A DNA stretch of 47,998 nt, from assembly GCA_013151415.1 (NCBI GenBank), contig JAADII010000098.1:1-47998 (forward strand), in the 5' to 3' direction. The translations under genes and the position numbers were made by a program. This document shows, piece by piece, positions 8,310 through 19,369 of this stretch. The DNA is from Chloroflexota bacterium. Its GTDB lineage: Bacteria > Chloroflexota > Anaerolineae > J102. Below the pieces are notes generated by a model. It had not been told where the DNA came from, made no database searches, and saw only the letters and a list, made by a program, of their open reading frames with translations. Position 1 is the first letter of the stretch. Each line of letters starts with the position of its first letter.

Positions 8310-8695
8310 ATCTAACCAGACGCCGCGAACGGCCACGCGGCGACGCGAGAGAAAAAGACGCCAGATGGAAGACTAAAACAATGGGTGTCAAATCGACGCC
8401 ACATTTTACCTCATGTTGGATGGATTCTCTAGGTGGAGAGGAGGTGAAAATGGCCGCGCTGAGGATGAACTTAGGGTCTATGTTCGTCTGGTTGCATGCC
8501 AGGCGAGACGCCGATGCTTTCGCCTCCTATCTCAAGCCGCTCAAGTTTCAAGTCATAACGCACTTAACAAGGCGCGACCATCCAATTTGCATATGCAGCT
8601 CCAGGTTCAGGACGAGCAGATCGGCGCACAGACGTTCTAAAAACGAGGTGCGCGAACTACGGAAATTCGGACATTTGTGGTATAATTGGCTTGTT
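8310..8695. other. Gap between guaA and a membrane-protein gene
   Basis: 386 bases with no confident gene. The stretch 8434-8452 contains a very good ribosome site (GGAGAGGAGGT) five bases before an ATG at 8450. That ATG opens a frame continuous with the next gene, but the 82 added residues use codons rare in neighbours (AGG, AGA, ATA) and look non-coding in their second half. An extended -10 at 8678-8686 closes the gap. I see no RNA gene here. Confidence 0.5.
8678..8686 (+). promoter_or_regulatory. Extended -10, start codon almost at +1
   Basis: TGG-TATAAT is a perfect extended -10. The ATG at 8696 begins 9 bases after it, so the leader would be two or three bases. The surrounding GTGGTATAATTGGC (8677-8690) matches the def promoter element at 13 of 14 positions. 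No -35 is obvious. Confidence 0.65.
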
Positions 8696-9712
8696 ATGGA
8701 ACAGCCTGCAAACGTTGCCAGCAAGCCTTTGGGCGTCATCGATGCGGTGCGCCTGGGCATCGATATCGTCAATCGCAATCTCTGGTTGTTGGCGCTTCCT
8801 GTCCTGGTCGATCTTTTGTTGTGGCAAGGGCCGAGACTCTCTATTTCCCCCTTGGTGCGCCGCGGCGTGGACATGATGTTGAGCCAACCCGACGCGCCCG
8901 CGGACCTGGCGCGCGATATGACCGCATATGCCGAACAGCTGCGCGCTTTGGGAGATAACTTCAACCTTCTCATACTTTTGGCTGGAACGATCTTGCCCTT
9001 CCCCTCGTTTTTCGCCCGGTCAGACGCGGCGCTCGAGATCGGGGGGGCCGGGCCGGTGATCGTTCTTTCGTGGGAGCAGGCCGCACTCTTCACCCTGATT
9101 CTCCTGCCTTTGGGGTTGCTCATCGCCAGCATCTGGCTGGCGTTGCTCGCGCGTTCGGTGGATAATGGCCTGACGCGATGGCGGCTTGTTTTGCGCCGCG
9201 CGGGCTGGATATGGTTGAACGGCGGTCTTTATTTGCTCGCTCTTATTGTCTTTTCCCTTGCATTGAGCGGCCTGTTCGTGCTTTTGATGTCGGTGATCAT
9301 GTTGGTGGCTGGCGCGGCGGGCTTGGGCGTCGTCAACTTTCTGTTCGCCATTTTTCTTGGTTTCAGTCTCTGGTTGAGCGTCGGGTTGATCATCGCCCTA
9401 AGCTTTGTGGTCGCGGCTATTGCTTTGGACGGCGTCAACGTGGCTCGCGCGGTTTGGCGCAGCCTCAATGTCGTCGGTCGCAATTTTTCCAGCACTGTGG
9501 GTCTGCTGCTCTTGCTTTTTATCATCACCGAGGGCTTCGCGCGCATCTGGCTGCGATTGAGCGTTTCTGATTGGGGCGTGGCCTTGGGCATCGTAGGTTC
9601 CGCCTATCTTGGCTCAGCTCTCACCGCGGCCCTGTTCCAATTCTATCGTGCGCGTTATCAATCCTGGCAACGCGTTCGCAGCGAAGTGGCCAACACTCGT
9701 CGCGAGGGATGA
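8696..9712 (+). CDS. Hypothetical polytopic membrane protein
   Basis: A 338-residue hydrophobic protein that I do not recognise. About six membrane spans can be placed: near residues 25-45, 88-108, 122-150, 175-215, 218-250 and 270-300. An extracytoplasmic loop with few charges lies around residues 50-85. The last 25 residues are basic (RARYQSWQRVRSEVANTRREG), consistent with a cytoplasmic C-terminus. The even spacing of amphipathic segments between pairs of spans recalls the DUF4013 or glycerophosphodiesterase-membrane-domain type of protein, but I cannot assign it. The start at 8696 is preferred because it sits just after a strong extended -10. An in-frame ATG at 8450 with a good ribosome site is the alternative. 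The gene is followed by a heptamer repeat and then gyrB. Confidence 0.75.
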   Translation: MEQPANVASKPLGVIDAVRLGIDIVNRNLWLLALPVLVDLLLWQGPRLSISPLVRRGVDMMLSQPDAPADLARDMTAYAEQLRALGDNFNLLILLAGTILPFPSFFARSDAALEIGGAGPVIVLSWEQAALFTLILLPLGLLIASIWLALLARSVDNGLTRWRLVLRRAGWIWLNGGLYLLALIVFSLALSGLFVLLMSVIMLVAGAAGLGVVNFLFAIFLGFSLWLSVGLIIALSFVVAAIALDGVNVARAVWRSLNVVGRNFSSTVGLLLLLFIITEGFARIWLRLSVSDWGVALGIVGSAYLGSALTAALFQFYRARYQSWQRVRSEVANTRREG

Positions 9713-9719
9713 TGATGTT

Positions 9720-9807
9720 GGATATTGGATATTAGATACTGGATAGTGGATACTGGATATTGGGTATTGGATACTGGATATTGAGGTTAGTGTCCAATAT
9801 CCAATAC
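9720..9807. repeat. 7-base-period repeat (GGATATT family) with inverted end
   Basis: Nine consecutive heptamers of the form GGATATT, AGATACT, GGATAGT, GGATACT or GGGTATT fill 9720-9782. After GAGGTTAGTGT, the complementary CCAATATCCAATAC (9794-9807) follows, able to fold back on the array. It lies between the membrane-protein stop and gyrB. The same unit occurs, mostly inverted, at 16207-16282. Confidence 0.75.
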
Positions 9808-9811
9808 GTAA

Positions 9812-13489
<3,678 letters not shown>

Positions 13490-13514
13490 CGCGTTGTCTT
13501 GAAAAGGGTTGGGC

Positions 13515-13555
13515 GGACGGGAGCCGGCTTAGTCAATCTCGCCGGTCTCCCGTCC
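13515..13555. terminator. Bidirectional hairpin between gyrB and dnaN
   Basis: GGACGGGAGCCGGC (13515-13528) pairs with GCCGGTCTCCCGTCC (13541-13555) with a single bulged T and a 12-base loop. It sits midway between two converging genes. T-runs are weak on both sides, so it may be partly Rho-dependent or simply protect 3' ends. Confidence 0.7.
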
Positions 13556-13646
13556 TTGATCGTTGATTTCCAGTTTCCGCTCCTGCAACGTTGCTCTCGG
13601 CGCAAGCCATTTTGTCAGAGCGTTGGTGTGTTCTCGCCGGCGACAA

Positions 13647-14795
13647 TCACTTTGGGCTCATGGGCATGATCAGATGCGTGTAAATCTCGTCGCCCGCGCC
13701 TACAGGACGGAATACGCCGGGACGAGAGGCCGAGATAAGATCGAACATGACTTCAGGCGTGTCGATCACCTGCAGCACGTCGATCATAAATTTGCCGTTG
13801 AACGCGGCCTGAACCGGCTCGCCCTCCACCCGAGCGTCCACCTCGACCTCATTGTCGCCCAATTCGGGGCTGGTCGCGGTGAGGACCATCTTACCCGGAT
13901 CGCCGGGGATAATATTCATGCGCACAATGTTGCCCGAATCGCGTGCAAATAATTGCGACACTCGCATCGCATTGAGCATCTCGGCCGTTTCCACGATGAC
14001 GCGCGTGTTATAGGAAGAAGGCATAATGCGGTTATAATCGGGGAAGGTGGCTTCGATGAGCTGGCTCACCAGGTCCACGCCTGGCAGATGGAACATGACC
14101 TGATTACGAGCCTCGGTCACTGTCACCTCGAGGCCGTCGTCTTCGCTCAACTCAAGCGAGCCAATGATGCGCGAAAGCTCCGATAGCGCGCGAGAGGGGA
14201 TGATCACGCCAAAAGATACGGGCGCAGGCTCTTCGAGCGTGGTCGAACGAACGGCCAAGCGGAAGCCGTCAGTTGCGACCATGGTCAATCGTTCGCCGTC
14301 GAACCGGGTGAACACGCCTGTGAGCGTGGGCCGACTTTCATCCGTGGCCGCCGCGAACGCGACCTGTTCGATCATGCGCCGGAATTTCTCCGGAGGCAAT
14401 TCGATAATGGGAAGCCCGGTCTCGCGGCGATGGGTGGGAATGATGGGAAATTCTGACGCATCAATGCCTTTGAGATTGGCCTCATAACGACCGCAAATAA
14501 GATGCACCGTCTGCGTGCGCACATCCAACGAGATGTCGATGCGCTCCTTAGGCAGCGAATTGACAAAATCGCTTAGCAACCGCGCCGGAATGGTTATCGC
14601 GCCTTCGTCTTCGATCATGGCGCCCACCCAACAGTTGATGCCGATCTCCATATTCATGGCCGAAAGCTTGAGTTGCGCCTGATCGGTTTCGAGCAGGATG
14701 TTGCCGAGAACGGGTAGGGTGCTGCGCGTAGCCACCGCGCGACCGACAATGGCGAGACCTTTGGCCAGATTTTCTTGCAAGACAGAAACGCGCAC
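13647..14795 (-). CDS. dnaN: DNA polymerase III beta subunit (sliding clamp)
   Basis: The ring-shaped clamp that tethers DNA polymerase III to DNA. The 382-residue length is right for the three-domain clamp. Family landmarks are the opening MRVSVLQENLAKGLAIVGRA with TLPVLGNILLE, IPARLLSDFVNSLP, VATDGFRLAVR in the middle domain, EATFPDYNRIMP, and the C-terminal LIMPMSPK, which matches the usual MPMR-type tail. The start is GTG at 14795 with GGAGGT 5 bases upstream. It is transcribed toward gyrB and is not in a dnaA-dnaN-recF operon. A promoter-like element at 15046-15054 implies a leader of about 240 bases that crosses a large inverted repeat at 14906-14983, which could affect expression. Confidence 0.97.
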   Translation of the reverse strand: MRVSVLQENLAKGLAIVGRAVATRSTLPVLGNILLETDQAQLKLSAMNMEIGINCWVGAMIEDEGAITIPARLLSDFVNSLPKERIDISLDVRTQTVHLICGRYEANLKGIDASEFPIIPTHRRETGLPIIELPPEKFRRMIEQVAFAAATDESRPTLTGVFTRFDGERLTMVATDGFRLAVRSTTLEEPAPVSFGVIIPSRALSELSRIIGSLELSEDDGLEVTVTEARNQVMFHLPGVDLVSQLIEATFPDYNRIMPSSYNTRVIVETAEMLNAMRVSQLFARDSGNIVRMNIIPGDPGKMVLTATSPELGDNEVEVDARVEGEPVQAAFNGKFMIDVLQVIDTPEVMFDLISASRPGVFRPVGAGDEIYTHLIMPMSPK

Positions 14796-14905
14796 GCTAG
14801 ACCTCCGGGATATGAGGGGAATCGATGAAAGGTGTATGATCTCTCAAGCGGCAGGTGGCGGGTGCGGGCGAGCCCGCTCCGATACCGCTGAAATTCGCTT
14901 GCGCC

Positions 14906-14983
14906 GACCAACGTAGACCAAAGTAGACCAAGAGAGACGATGGATCTTTTGGTCTATGTTGGTCCTATGGTCTATGTTGGTCT
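14906..14983. repeat. Inverted and direct TAGACCAA repeats upstream of dnaN
   Basis: GACCAAC, GACCAAA and GACCAAG occur every 10 bases at 14906-14932, separated by GTA or AGA. They face TTGGTC and TGGTCTATGTTGGTC units at 14949-14983 in the opposite orientation. The two halves can form a long imperfect hairpin. The region 14796-15102 contains nothing else except the promoter-like element at 15046. Confidence 0.65.
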
Positions 14984-15045
14984 GGCCGCTCATCACGACA
15001 TGACCTGTCCGACCAACCTTGGACCTCGGACGCTATTTACAAAGC

Positions 15046-15054
15046 AGTATACCA
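15046..15054 (-). promoter_or_regulatory. Extended -10, possible dnaN promoter
   Basis: The minus strand reads TGG-TATACT, the same extended -10 found before def. It points toward dnaN, 250 bases away, with no other gene between. No -35 is recognisable. Confidence 0.45.
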
Positions 15055-15102
15055 AACCCATGCTGGGGTTGAAAAAATGGGATGAAGCGCGCGTTATGTT
15101 CT

Positions 15103-16122
15103 TTAGCCGCCAACCGTCGACGCGGCCGCGAGCGTCAGCAAGACCAATGTGGCATTGTAACCCGCATGAACCAGCGCGGCCATGGTCGTGCTCCAACGAT
15201 TGCGCATCCACCCGAAAGCCAACCCCAAGGCGACGATGAGTAGCAAAGTGGGGTTGAGATATTGAATGTGATGAAATGCGAAAATGAAACTGGTGAGAAC
15301 CAGGCCGAAGGCCGGCTGCAAGGCCCCGCGATAGAGCATCTCTTCGCTCACGCCGCTGAGCAAACCCAAGACGATGGCGCCCAGAGGGCTGCTAAATGCA
15401 GCGATGATGATCTGATTGAAAGCATCGGCTTCGCTTAAATCTTGAGGCGACAGCAGCATTAAAACAGCGCCGCCCAGGCCGCTGCCCACCACCAATAAAA
15501 TAGTGAGCCAGAACGCAGTCATCACCTCGCCGATCGAGAGCCCGCGTAGTTTGAGCCGCTCCAATGCCTCTGGCCATGAACGCCGCATCCCCAACCCCAC
15601 GCCCAATAGGGCCAGCGCCACAAAGCCGGCCGCCTGAGCCGCCAACTCACCCACACCCAGCTGAAAGCCCCCTTCCAGCAACGCTGAGGGATCGGATATC
15701 AGCGCGGCCTGGGCCAGATTGACGCCTGTGTAAAGAATGACCAGAGTGAGCGCTGTGAGATGCACTGGCCGCGCCCATCGTTTGAATGCCACGCGAGAAC
15801 ATAGGCCGCGGCCAGCCGCGTTCGCCTCGGCTTGGTTTGGCATACGATGAGCAAGAAAGAGCGTCAAGCCAATGCTCAGCGCGCTTAGCGCGCCGGTCAA
15901 CGAGAGCCAGAGGCGGGCGGCGTTGAAATTCGCATCCAGCCCCGCCGGCAACTGCGCTTCGAGCATCTCAAGGGGAGCTATGACGCCTGTCAGAAAAATG
16001 AGCAAGCTTGCCATCAGCAGCAAAGCGTAAGTCAAACGCCGCGCCCAACGGTAACCCTCGCCCAGATTGGCGAGCACCACGAGCATAAGGACGGGAACGA
16101 AGGCGAGAAGGAGAAGAAGCAT
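15103..16122 (-). CDS. CPBP-family intramembrane metalloprotease
   Basis: A 339-residue integral membrane protein with about eight to nine spans. The C-terminal third carries all three signature motifs of the CPBP (Abi/CAAX-protease) family: Glu260-Glu261-x3-Arg265 in SEEMLYRG, Phe281-x3-His285 in FAFHHIQ, and His319-x3-Asn323 in HAGYN. These are the metal and catalytic residues used by Rce1-like proteases inside the membrane. Bacterial members process or protect against peptides such as bacteriocins, but this one has no peptide neighbour to suggest a substrate. The start at 16122 has no clear ribosome site. The upstream gap is filled by heptamer repeats. Confidence 0.88.
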   Translation of the reverse strand: MLLLLLAFVPVLMLVVLANLGEGYRWARRLTYALLLMASLLIFLTGVIAPLEMLEAQLPAGLDANFNAARLWLSLTGALSALSIGLTLFLAHRMPNQAEANAAGRGLCSRVAFKRWARPVHLTALTLVILYTGVNLAQAALISDPSALLEGGFQLGVGELAAQAAGFVALALLGVGLGMRRSWPEALERLKLRGLSIGEVMTAFWLTILLVVGSGLGGAVLMLLSPQDLSEADAFNQIIIAAFSSPLGAIVLGLLSGVSEEMLYRGALQPAFGLVLTSFIFAFHHIQYLNPTLLLIVALGLAFGWMRNRWSTTMAALVHAGYNATLVLLTLAAASTVGG

Positions 16123-16140
16123 GGGAGATATGTTCAGGAT

Positions 16141-16282
16141 TGGGTGTTCGGTATTGGGATATTAGGGTCGTGGGGTAATTGGATATTGGACGAGCTGCGC
16201 CGGATGCCGAATACCGAATACCTAATATCTAATACCCAATATCCAGTATCTAATATCCAGTATCCAATATCCAACTATCCAA
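16141..16282. repeat. 7-base-period repeat (CCAATAT family) running into a stop codon
   Basis: From 16207, heptamers CCGAATA, CCGAATA, CCTAATA, TCTAATA, CCCAATA, TCCAGTA, TCTAATA, TCCAGTA, TCCAATA follow one another, the complement of the 9720 family. A shorter oppositely oriented piece (GGATATT-like) lies at 16141-16190. The last units overlap the final codons and TAG of the minus-strand gene at 16275. Confidence 0.75.
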
Positions 16283-17759
16283 CTCGATAGGCGGCCAAGG
16301 CCTTGCGGACGCGGTCGGGGATATTGCCGTGGGAGGCTTGTTCGAGAAAGTGTAACACCTGTTGTGGAGAGACGCCAGAAGCCGCGGCGCGTTGCAATCC
16401 ACGCTGTGTGATGCGATAGCGATACTCCGGTTTGCTGGCCACCCAAATGCAAAACCGCGCCACTCGAAACCGGTCGTAAATACTCGCTCTTGATGGTAGG
16501 ATGATCTCGAAATCTTCGGTGACCTGCAGCGGCGGAGTGGAGGATGAGGGCGGGGATGCAGAGGCCAGGCCGAGATGGGCCGCGCCGGCCTGGGTCAAAC
16601 GCCAGGCCTTCCCCGATGCGTCCCATGCAATGAGACCCAACCAAAACAGAGGCCCTGACCACACATAACGCAAATAACGACCTTCCACATCCGGCCAATG
16701 TTCGAAGCCTTTCAACCACAAGCCCTCAGCGTCTCGGATATACCATGTGTGGTAGTTGCCGTCAGGGCGCAAAAAATCAGGCCGGGTGCGATGCACAGCC
16801 TCGACGAATGCATCCCAGGCGTGCCAGGTGTTTGGTTGCACGTCGGCTAACAGGGCTAGTGCGGCGTTGCGCTCGGCCCTGGCGTTGTGTCGCCAGTTTC
16901 CCTTTTCGCACACCAGGTTTGGCGTCAGACACAGGTCGTCCCAATCCTCCGACTCGCGCCAGCCTTGCACCAGCGCGGCCATCTGCGCTTCGCGCGTCAT
17001 ATTGAGCCAAGAGGTCACGGTGGCTGCGCGAAGGGTCAAACGACGCTGTTTGATAACCACAAGATCGAGAGCGCGGAGCAGGTGGAAGATAAGATCAGCC
17101 CGCCCTCCTGGCCGCGGAGGCGCATCCAACGCGGGCGGGGGCTCCAACCATTGTCGCCACACGCGGTGTAAATCTTTTGCCCGCCATCGGCCATCATCGT
17201 TCACCCACAGACGATGGTTGTGCGCGTAGATAAGCGTCGTGGCCAGATCATCCAGCAACTTTTGATCCTCGTCATATATCTCGTCGGGCGCATCGATAGG
17301 CTCTAGCGTCAGCCGGTTGGGCTGCGGCGACAAAGGAAGGCGCTCGGCCATATCCGCCGGAATGCCCACGCACTCCACCATATCTTCATCCATTTTGACA
17401 AAAGCCCGAGTGATCAACCCCCAGTACCAAAGTCGCTCCGCAATATTGACAGGGGCGTTCCACGGTTGCTCTTGCTGCAATCGTCCTGGACCAAACCGTC
17501 GAATAGCGCCGTATTTCCGTTCGAAGGTGGGCGTGGGAATGCGATTGTTTGCGGCCAGTAGATCGGCAAGCGCCGCCCGCGCTTGGTGATCGAGCTCGTC
17601 CACCACATGGCGTAGATGCTCGGCGTCCAATATCACCGCGGCCAACTTTGCAATCCATTCGCCCCGAGACGACGCCTCGATCACCAAGCCCTGTCTGCGA
17701 GCGATGGCTTCTAAAACCACCAAAGGCAGTTCACTGAGATGTTGCTCAAGGGTCTTCAT
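16275..17759 (-). CDS. XPB/Ssl2-like helicase-associated domain protein
   Basis: A 494-residue soluble protein. Its C-terminal 100 residues match the pattern of the XPB/Ssl2 helicase-associated domain (Helicase_C_3): a strand LQVTEDFEIILPSRAS, a helix with FRVARFCIW, then YRITQRGLQRAAASGVSPQQVLHFLEQ and a last helix with VRKAL. I see no Walker A or DEAD/DEAH box, so the motor is absent. The N-terminus (MKTLEQHLSELPLVVLEAIARRQG) and the middle look like winged-helix segments: DELDHQARAALADLLAANNRIP, then WYWGLITRAF. Such stand-alone proteins occur in Actinobacteria and Chloroflexota and are often labelled helicase-associated, with unproven roles. The last three codons lie in the heptamer repeat. 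Confidence 0.7.
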   Translation of the reverse strand: MKTLEQHLSELPLVVLEAIARRQGLVIEASSRGEWIAKLAAVILDAEHLRHVVDELDHQARAALADLLAANNRIPTPTFERKYGAIRRFGPGRLQQEQPWNAPVNIAERLWYWGLITRAFVKMDEDMVECVGIPADMAERLPLSPQPNRLTLEPIDAPDEIYDEDQKLLDDLATTLIYAHNHRLWVNDDGRWRAKDLHRVWRQWLEPPPALDAPPRPGGRADLIFHLLRALDLVVIKQRRLTLRAATVTSWLNMTREAQMAALVQGWRESEDWDDLCLTPNLVCEKGNWRHNARAERNAALALLADVQPNTWHAWDAFVEAVHRTRPDFLRPDGNYHTWYIRDAEGLWLKGFEHWPDVEGRYLRYVWSGPLFWLGLIAWDASGKAWRLTQAGAAHLGLASASPPSSSTPPLQVTEDFEIILPSRASIYDRFRVARFCIWVASKPEYRYRITQRGLQRAAASGVSPQQVLHFLEQASHGNIPDRVRKALAAYRVG

Positions 17760-17884
17760 GGAAGAGACTCAATGCAACCGATTGGGCTGGAATTCGTATA
17801 GATGTTAACCGAACCGAAATCGACCATTTCCAACATTGTAAACCAGTTACCCTAAACCAACAACTAAACCGCCCCCAAAACCTC

Positions 17885-17913
17885 TTGTCACCTGCCTTGC
17901 CCTGTGGTAGGAT
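17885..17913 (+). promoter_or_regulatory. Promoter for the DUF1232 gene
   Basis: TTGTCA (17885-17890), a 17-base spacer ending in TGG, and TAGGAT (17908-17913) make a good sigma-A-type promoter with an extended -10. The leader to the ATG at 18024 would be about 104 bases. The remainder of 17760-18023 shows no gene. Confidence 0.6.
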
Positions 17914-18023
17914 GAGAGTGAAGGCGAGTGCGAGAGATCTGATGAGGTCGATATAGTGAACGGCTACGAACGTTTCATCGTTCAATCCACCGACTTTGGA
18001 CGCCATTGAAGGAATAACTTATC

Positions 18024-18395
18024 ATGAGCTCGAAACAGAAAACGACAACCGGCCGAACTTCCGGTTCGCCCGCTGAATTCTTCCAAAATTTTGTCATTGC
18101 CTGGAAACTGATGCGCGACGGTCGCGTCAATCCTTTGCTGCGATTTGGCATCCCCCTTCTGGCCTTGATCTACGTCCTCTTTCCCATCGACGTGATCCCC
18201 GACATCATCCCCGGTTTGGGTCAGATTGACGACATCGGCGTCATTCTGTTGGCCTTACAAATGTTGGTGCAGTTTGTCTCGCCCGACATCGTGGACGGTT
18301 ATCGTTCGGACGCGAGGCCGAGCCGGGATGACGCGGCCACCGGCCAGAGCAAAGACGACGACGTGGTGGATGCGGATTATCGCGTCGTCGAATAA
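18024..18395 (+). CDS. DUF1232 (YkvA-like) small membrane protein
   Basis: A 123-residue protein. The core at residues 40-90 reads LRFGIPLLALIYVLFPIDVIPDIIPG(L)GQIDDIG (broken here for length), the hallmark of DUF1232: a short hydrophobic hairpin around Pro-Ile-Asp-Val-Ile-Pro-Asp and an Ile-Asp-Asp turn. The flanks are charged: a basic Ser/Thr-rich N-terminus and an Asp/Arg-rich tail. AAGGAA lies about ten bases before the ATG. It precedes the MerR-like gene by 131 bases on the same strand. The biochemical role of the family is not known; members are small membrane-associated proteins. Confidence 0.88.
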   Translation: MSSKQKTTTGRTSGSPAEFFQNFVIAWKLMRDGRVNPLLRFGIPLLALIYVLFPIDVIPDIIPGLGQIDDIGVILLALQMLVQFVSPDIVDGYRSDARPSRDDAATGQSKDDDVVDADYRVVE

Positions 18396-18526
18396 TTTCT
18401 GTTCATCCTTTGCGCCATGAAGCGAAACAAAACGACATAGACGATGCAACGAATCGGGCATACAACCAGAAAAGACCCATCGACTTATCGTTTCTTCGCC
18501 CACACAAATCGCAGGAGAGGGGCGAC

Positions 18527-19369
18527 ATGAACGCGTCTGGCCGCACCCCGGGCGAAGTCGCTCGCGAGTTGGGCGTTTCTGGCGCAACCTTGCGGCGCTG
18601 GGCGCGGCGTTTTAGCAATTGGCTTTCGCCTTCGGCCCGACGACCGCGTCAGCGACAATACACCGATGCAGATATCGTCATTTTTCGGGCCATCAAGGGC
18701 ATGTTGCAAGAGGGGCTGACCTACGAGGAGGTGGAGCAGCGACTGGCGAGACTCGCCCTGGAAGGCGGCGAAGGGTCAACCCAAGCCGCCATCGCCGTCG
18801 CACATGCAGAAGACGAAACCGCCACAGACACACTGGCATTGCCTGAGGCGGCCATCGAGGGTGAACTCGAAGTCGCGCGGCTCATCACCGAGACGTTATC
18901 CTCCATTTCGGGTCAGCAGCAAATGGTGATCACCGGCCAGCAGACCATGCGGCAACTTTTGGGCGTGGTGTTGCAAGACAATTTCAACCTCAAAGAGGAG
19001 AATATCCGTTTGCGCGAGCGCATTTTGGAGACCGAACGAAAACTGTATGAATTGAAACGGGAAATGGCCGCCACGCGCAGCGAAGAACGCGAGCGCATGC
19101 GTCAGATGGAATCTTATTTATTCGAACTGCAACGTCGCCTGGACTTGATGACCGCGCGTCCGGCCGCGTCGCCTCAACCCGCCCTTCCCACGGCCACCGT
19201 CGCTTCTAGCCCACCCCTTCATCCGCCTGAGAAGCCATCTTCGACCTCATCCTCCACCCCATCCTCTGGGCCGGAGGCCGCCAAAACCCCGGTTTCCTCC
19301 GATAGTGCGGCCTCGCCGCCGCCTAAACCAGGCCTCTGGCAGCGTTTCCTTCATTGGCTAGAGACGTAA
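18527..19369 (+). CDS. MerR-like DNA-binding protein with coiled coil
   Basis: A 280-residue protein. Residues 1-75 form a MerR-type helix-turn-helix and wing: TPGEVARELGVSGATLRRWARRF, then QRQYTDADIVIFRAIKGMLQEGLTYEEVEQRL. Instead of a ligand domain there is a long coiled-coil region (about 125-215, with NLKEENIRLRERILETERKL). A Pro/Ser/Thr-rich tail ends in PKPGLWQRFLHWLET. The start at 18527 is chosen because AGGAG lies 9 bases upstream and the helix-turn-helix begins right after; the frame is open further upstream. Similar proteins with MerR head and coiled coil are thought to act as regulators or nucleoid-type factors; no target is evident. The last 12 bases overlap prmA on the other strand. 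Confidence 0.85.
   Translation: MNASGRTPGEVARELGVSGATLRRWARRFSNWLSPSARRPRQRQYTDADIVIFRAIKGMLQEGLTYEEVEQRLARLALEGGEGSTQAAIAVAHAEDETATDTLALPEAAIEGELEVARLITETLSSISGQQQMVITGQQTMRQLLGVVLQDNFNLKEENIRLRERILETERKLYELKREMAATRSEERERMRQMESYLFELQRRLDLMTARPAASPQPALPTATVASSPPLHPPEKPSSTSSSTPSSGPEAAKTPVSSDSAASPPPKPGLWQRFLHWLET

Noticed and set aside
17957-18010. A 17-residue leader peptide before the DUF1232 gene
   Set aside because: A GTG with GAGG upstream opens a short frame (VNGYERFIVQ...) between promoter and gene, but there is no attenuator structure or biased residue run to support a regulatory leader.
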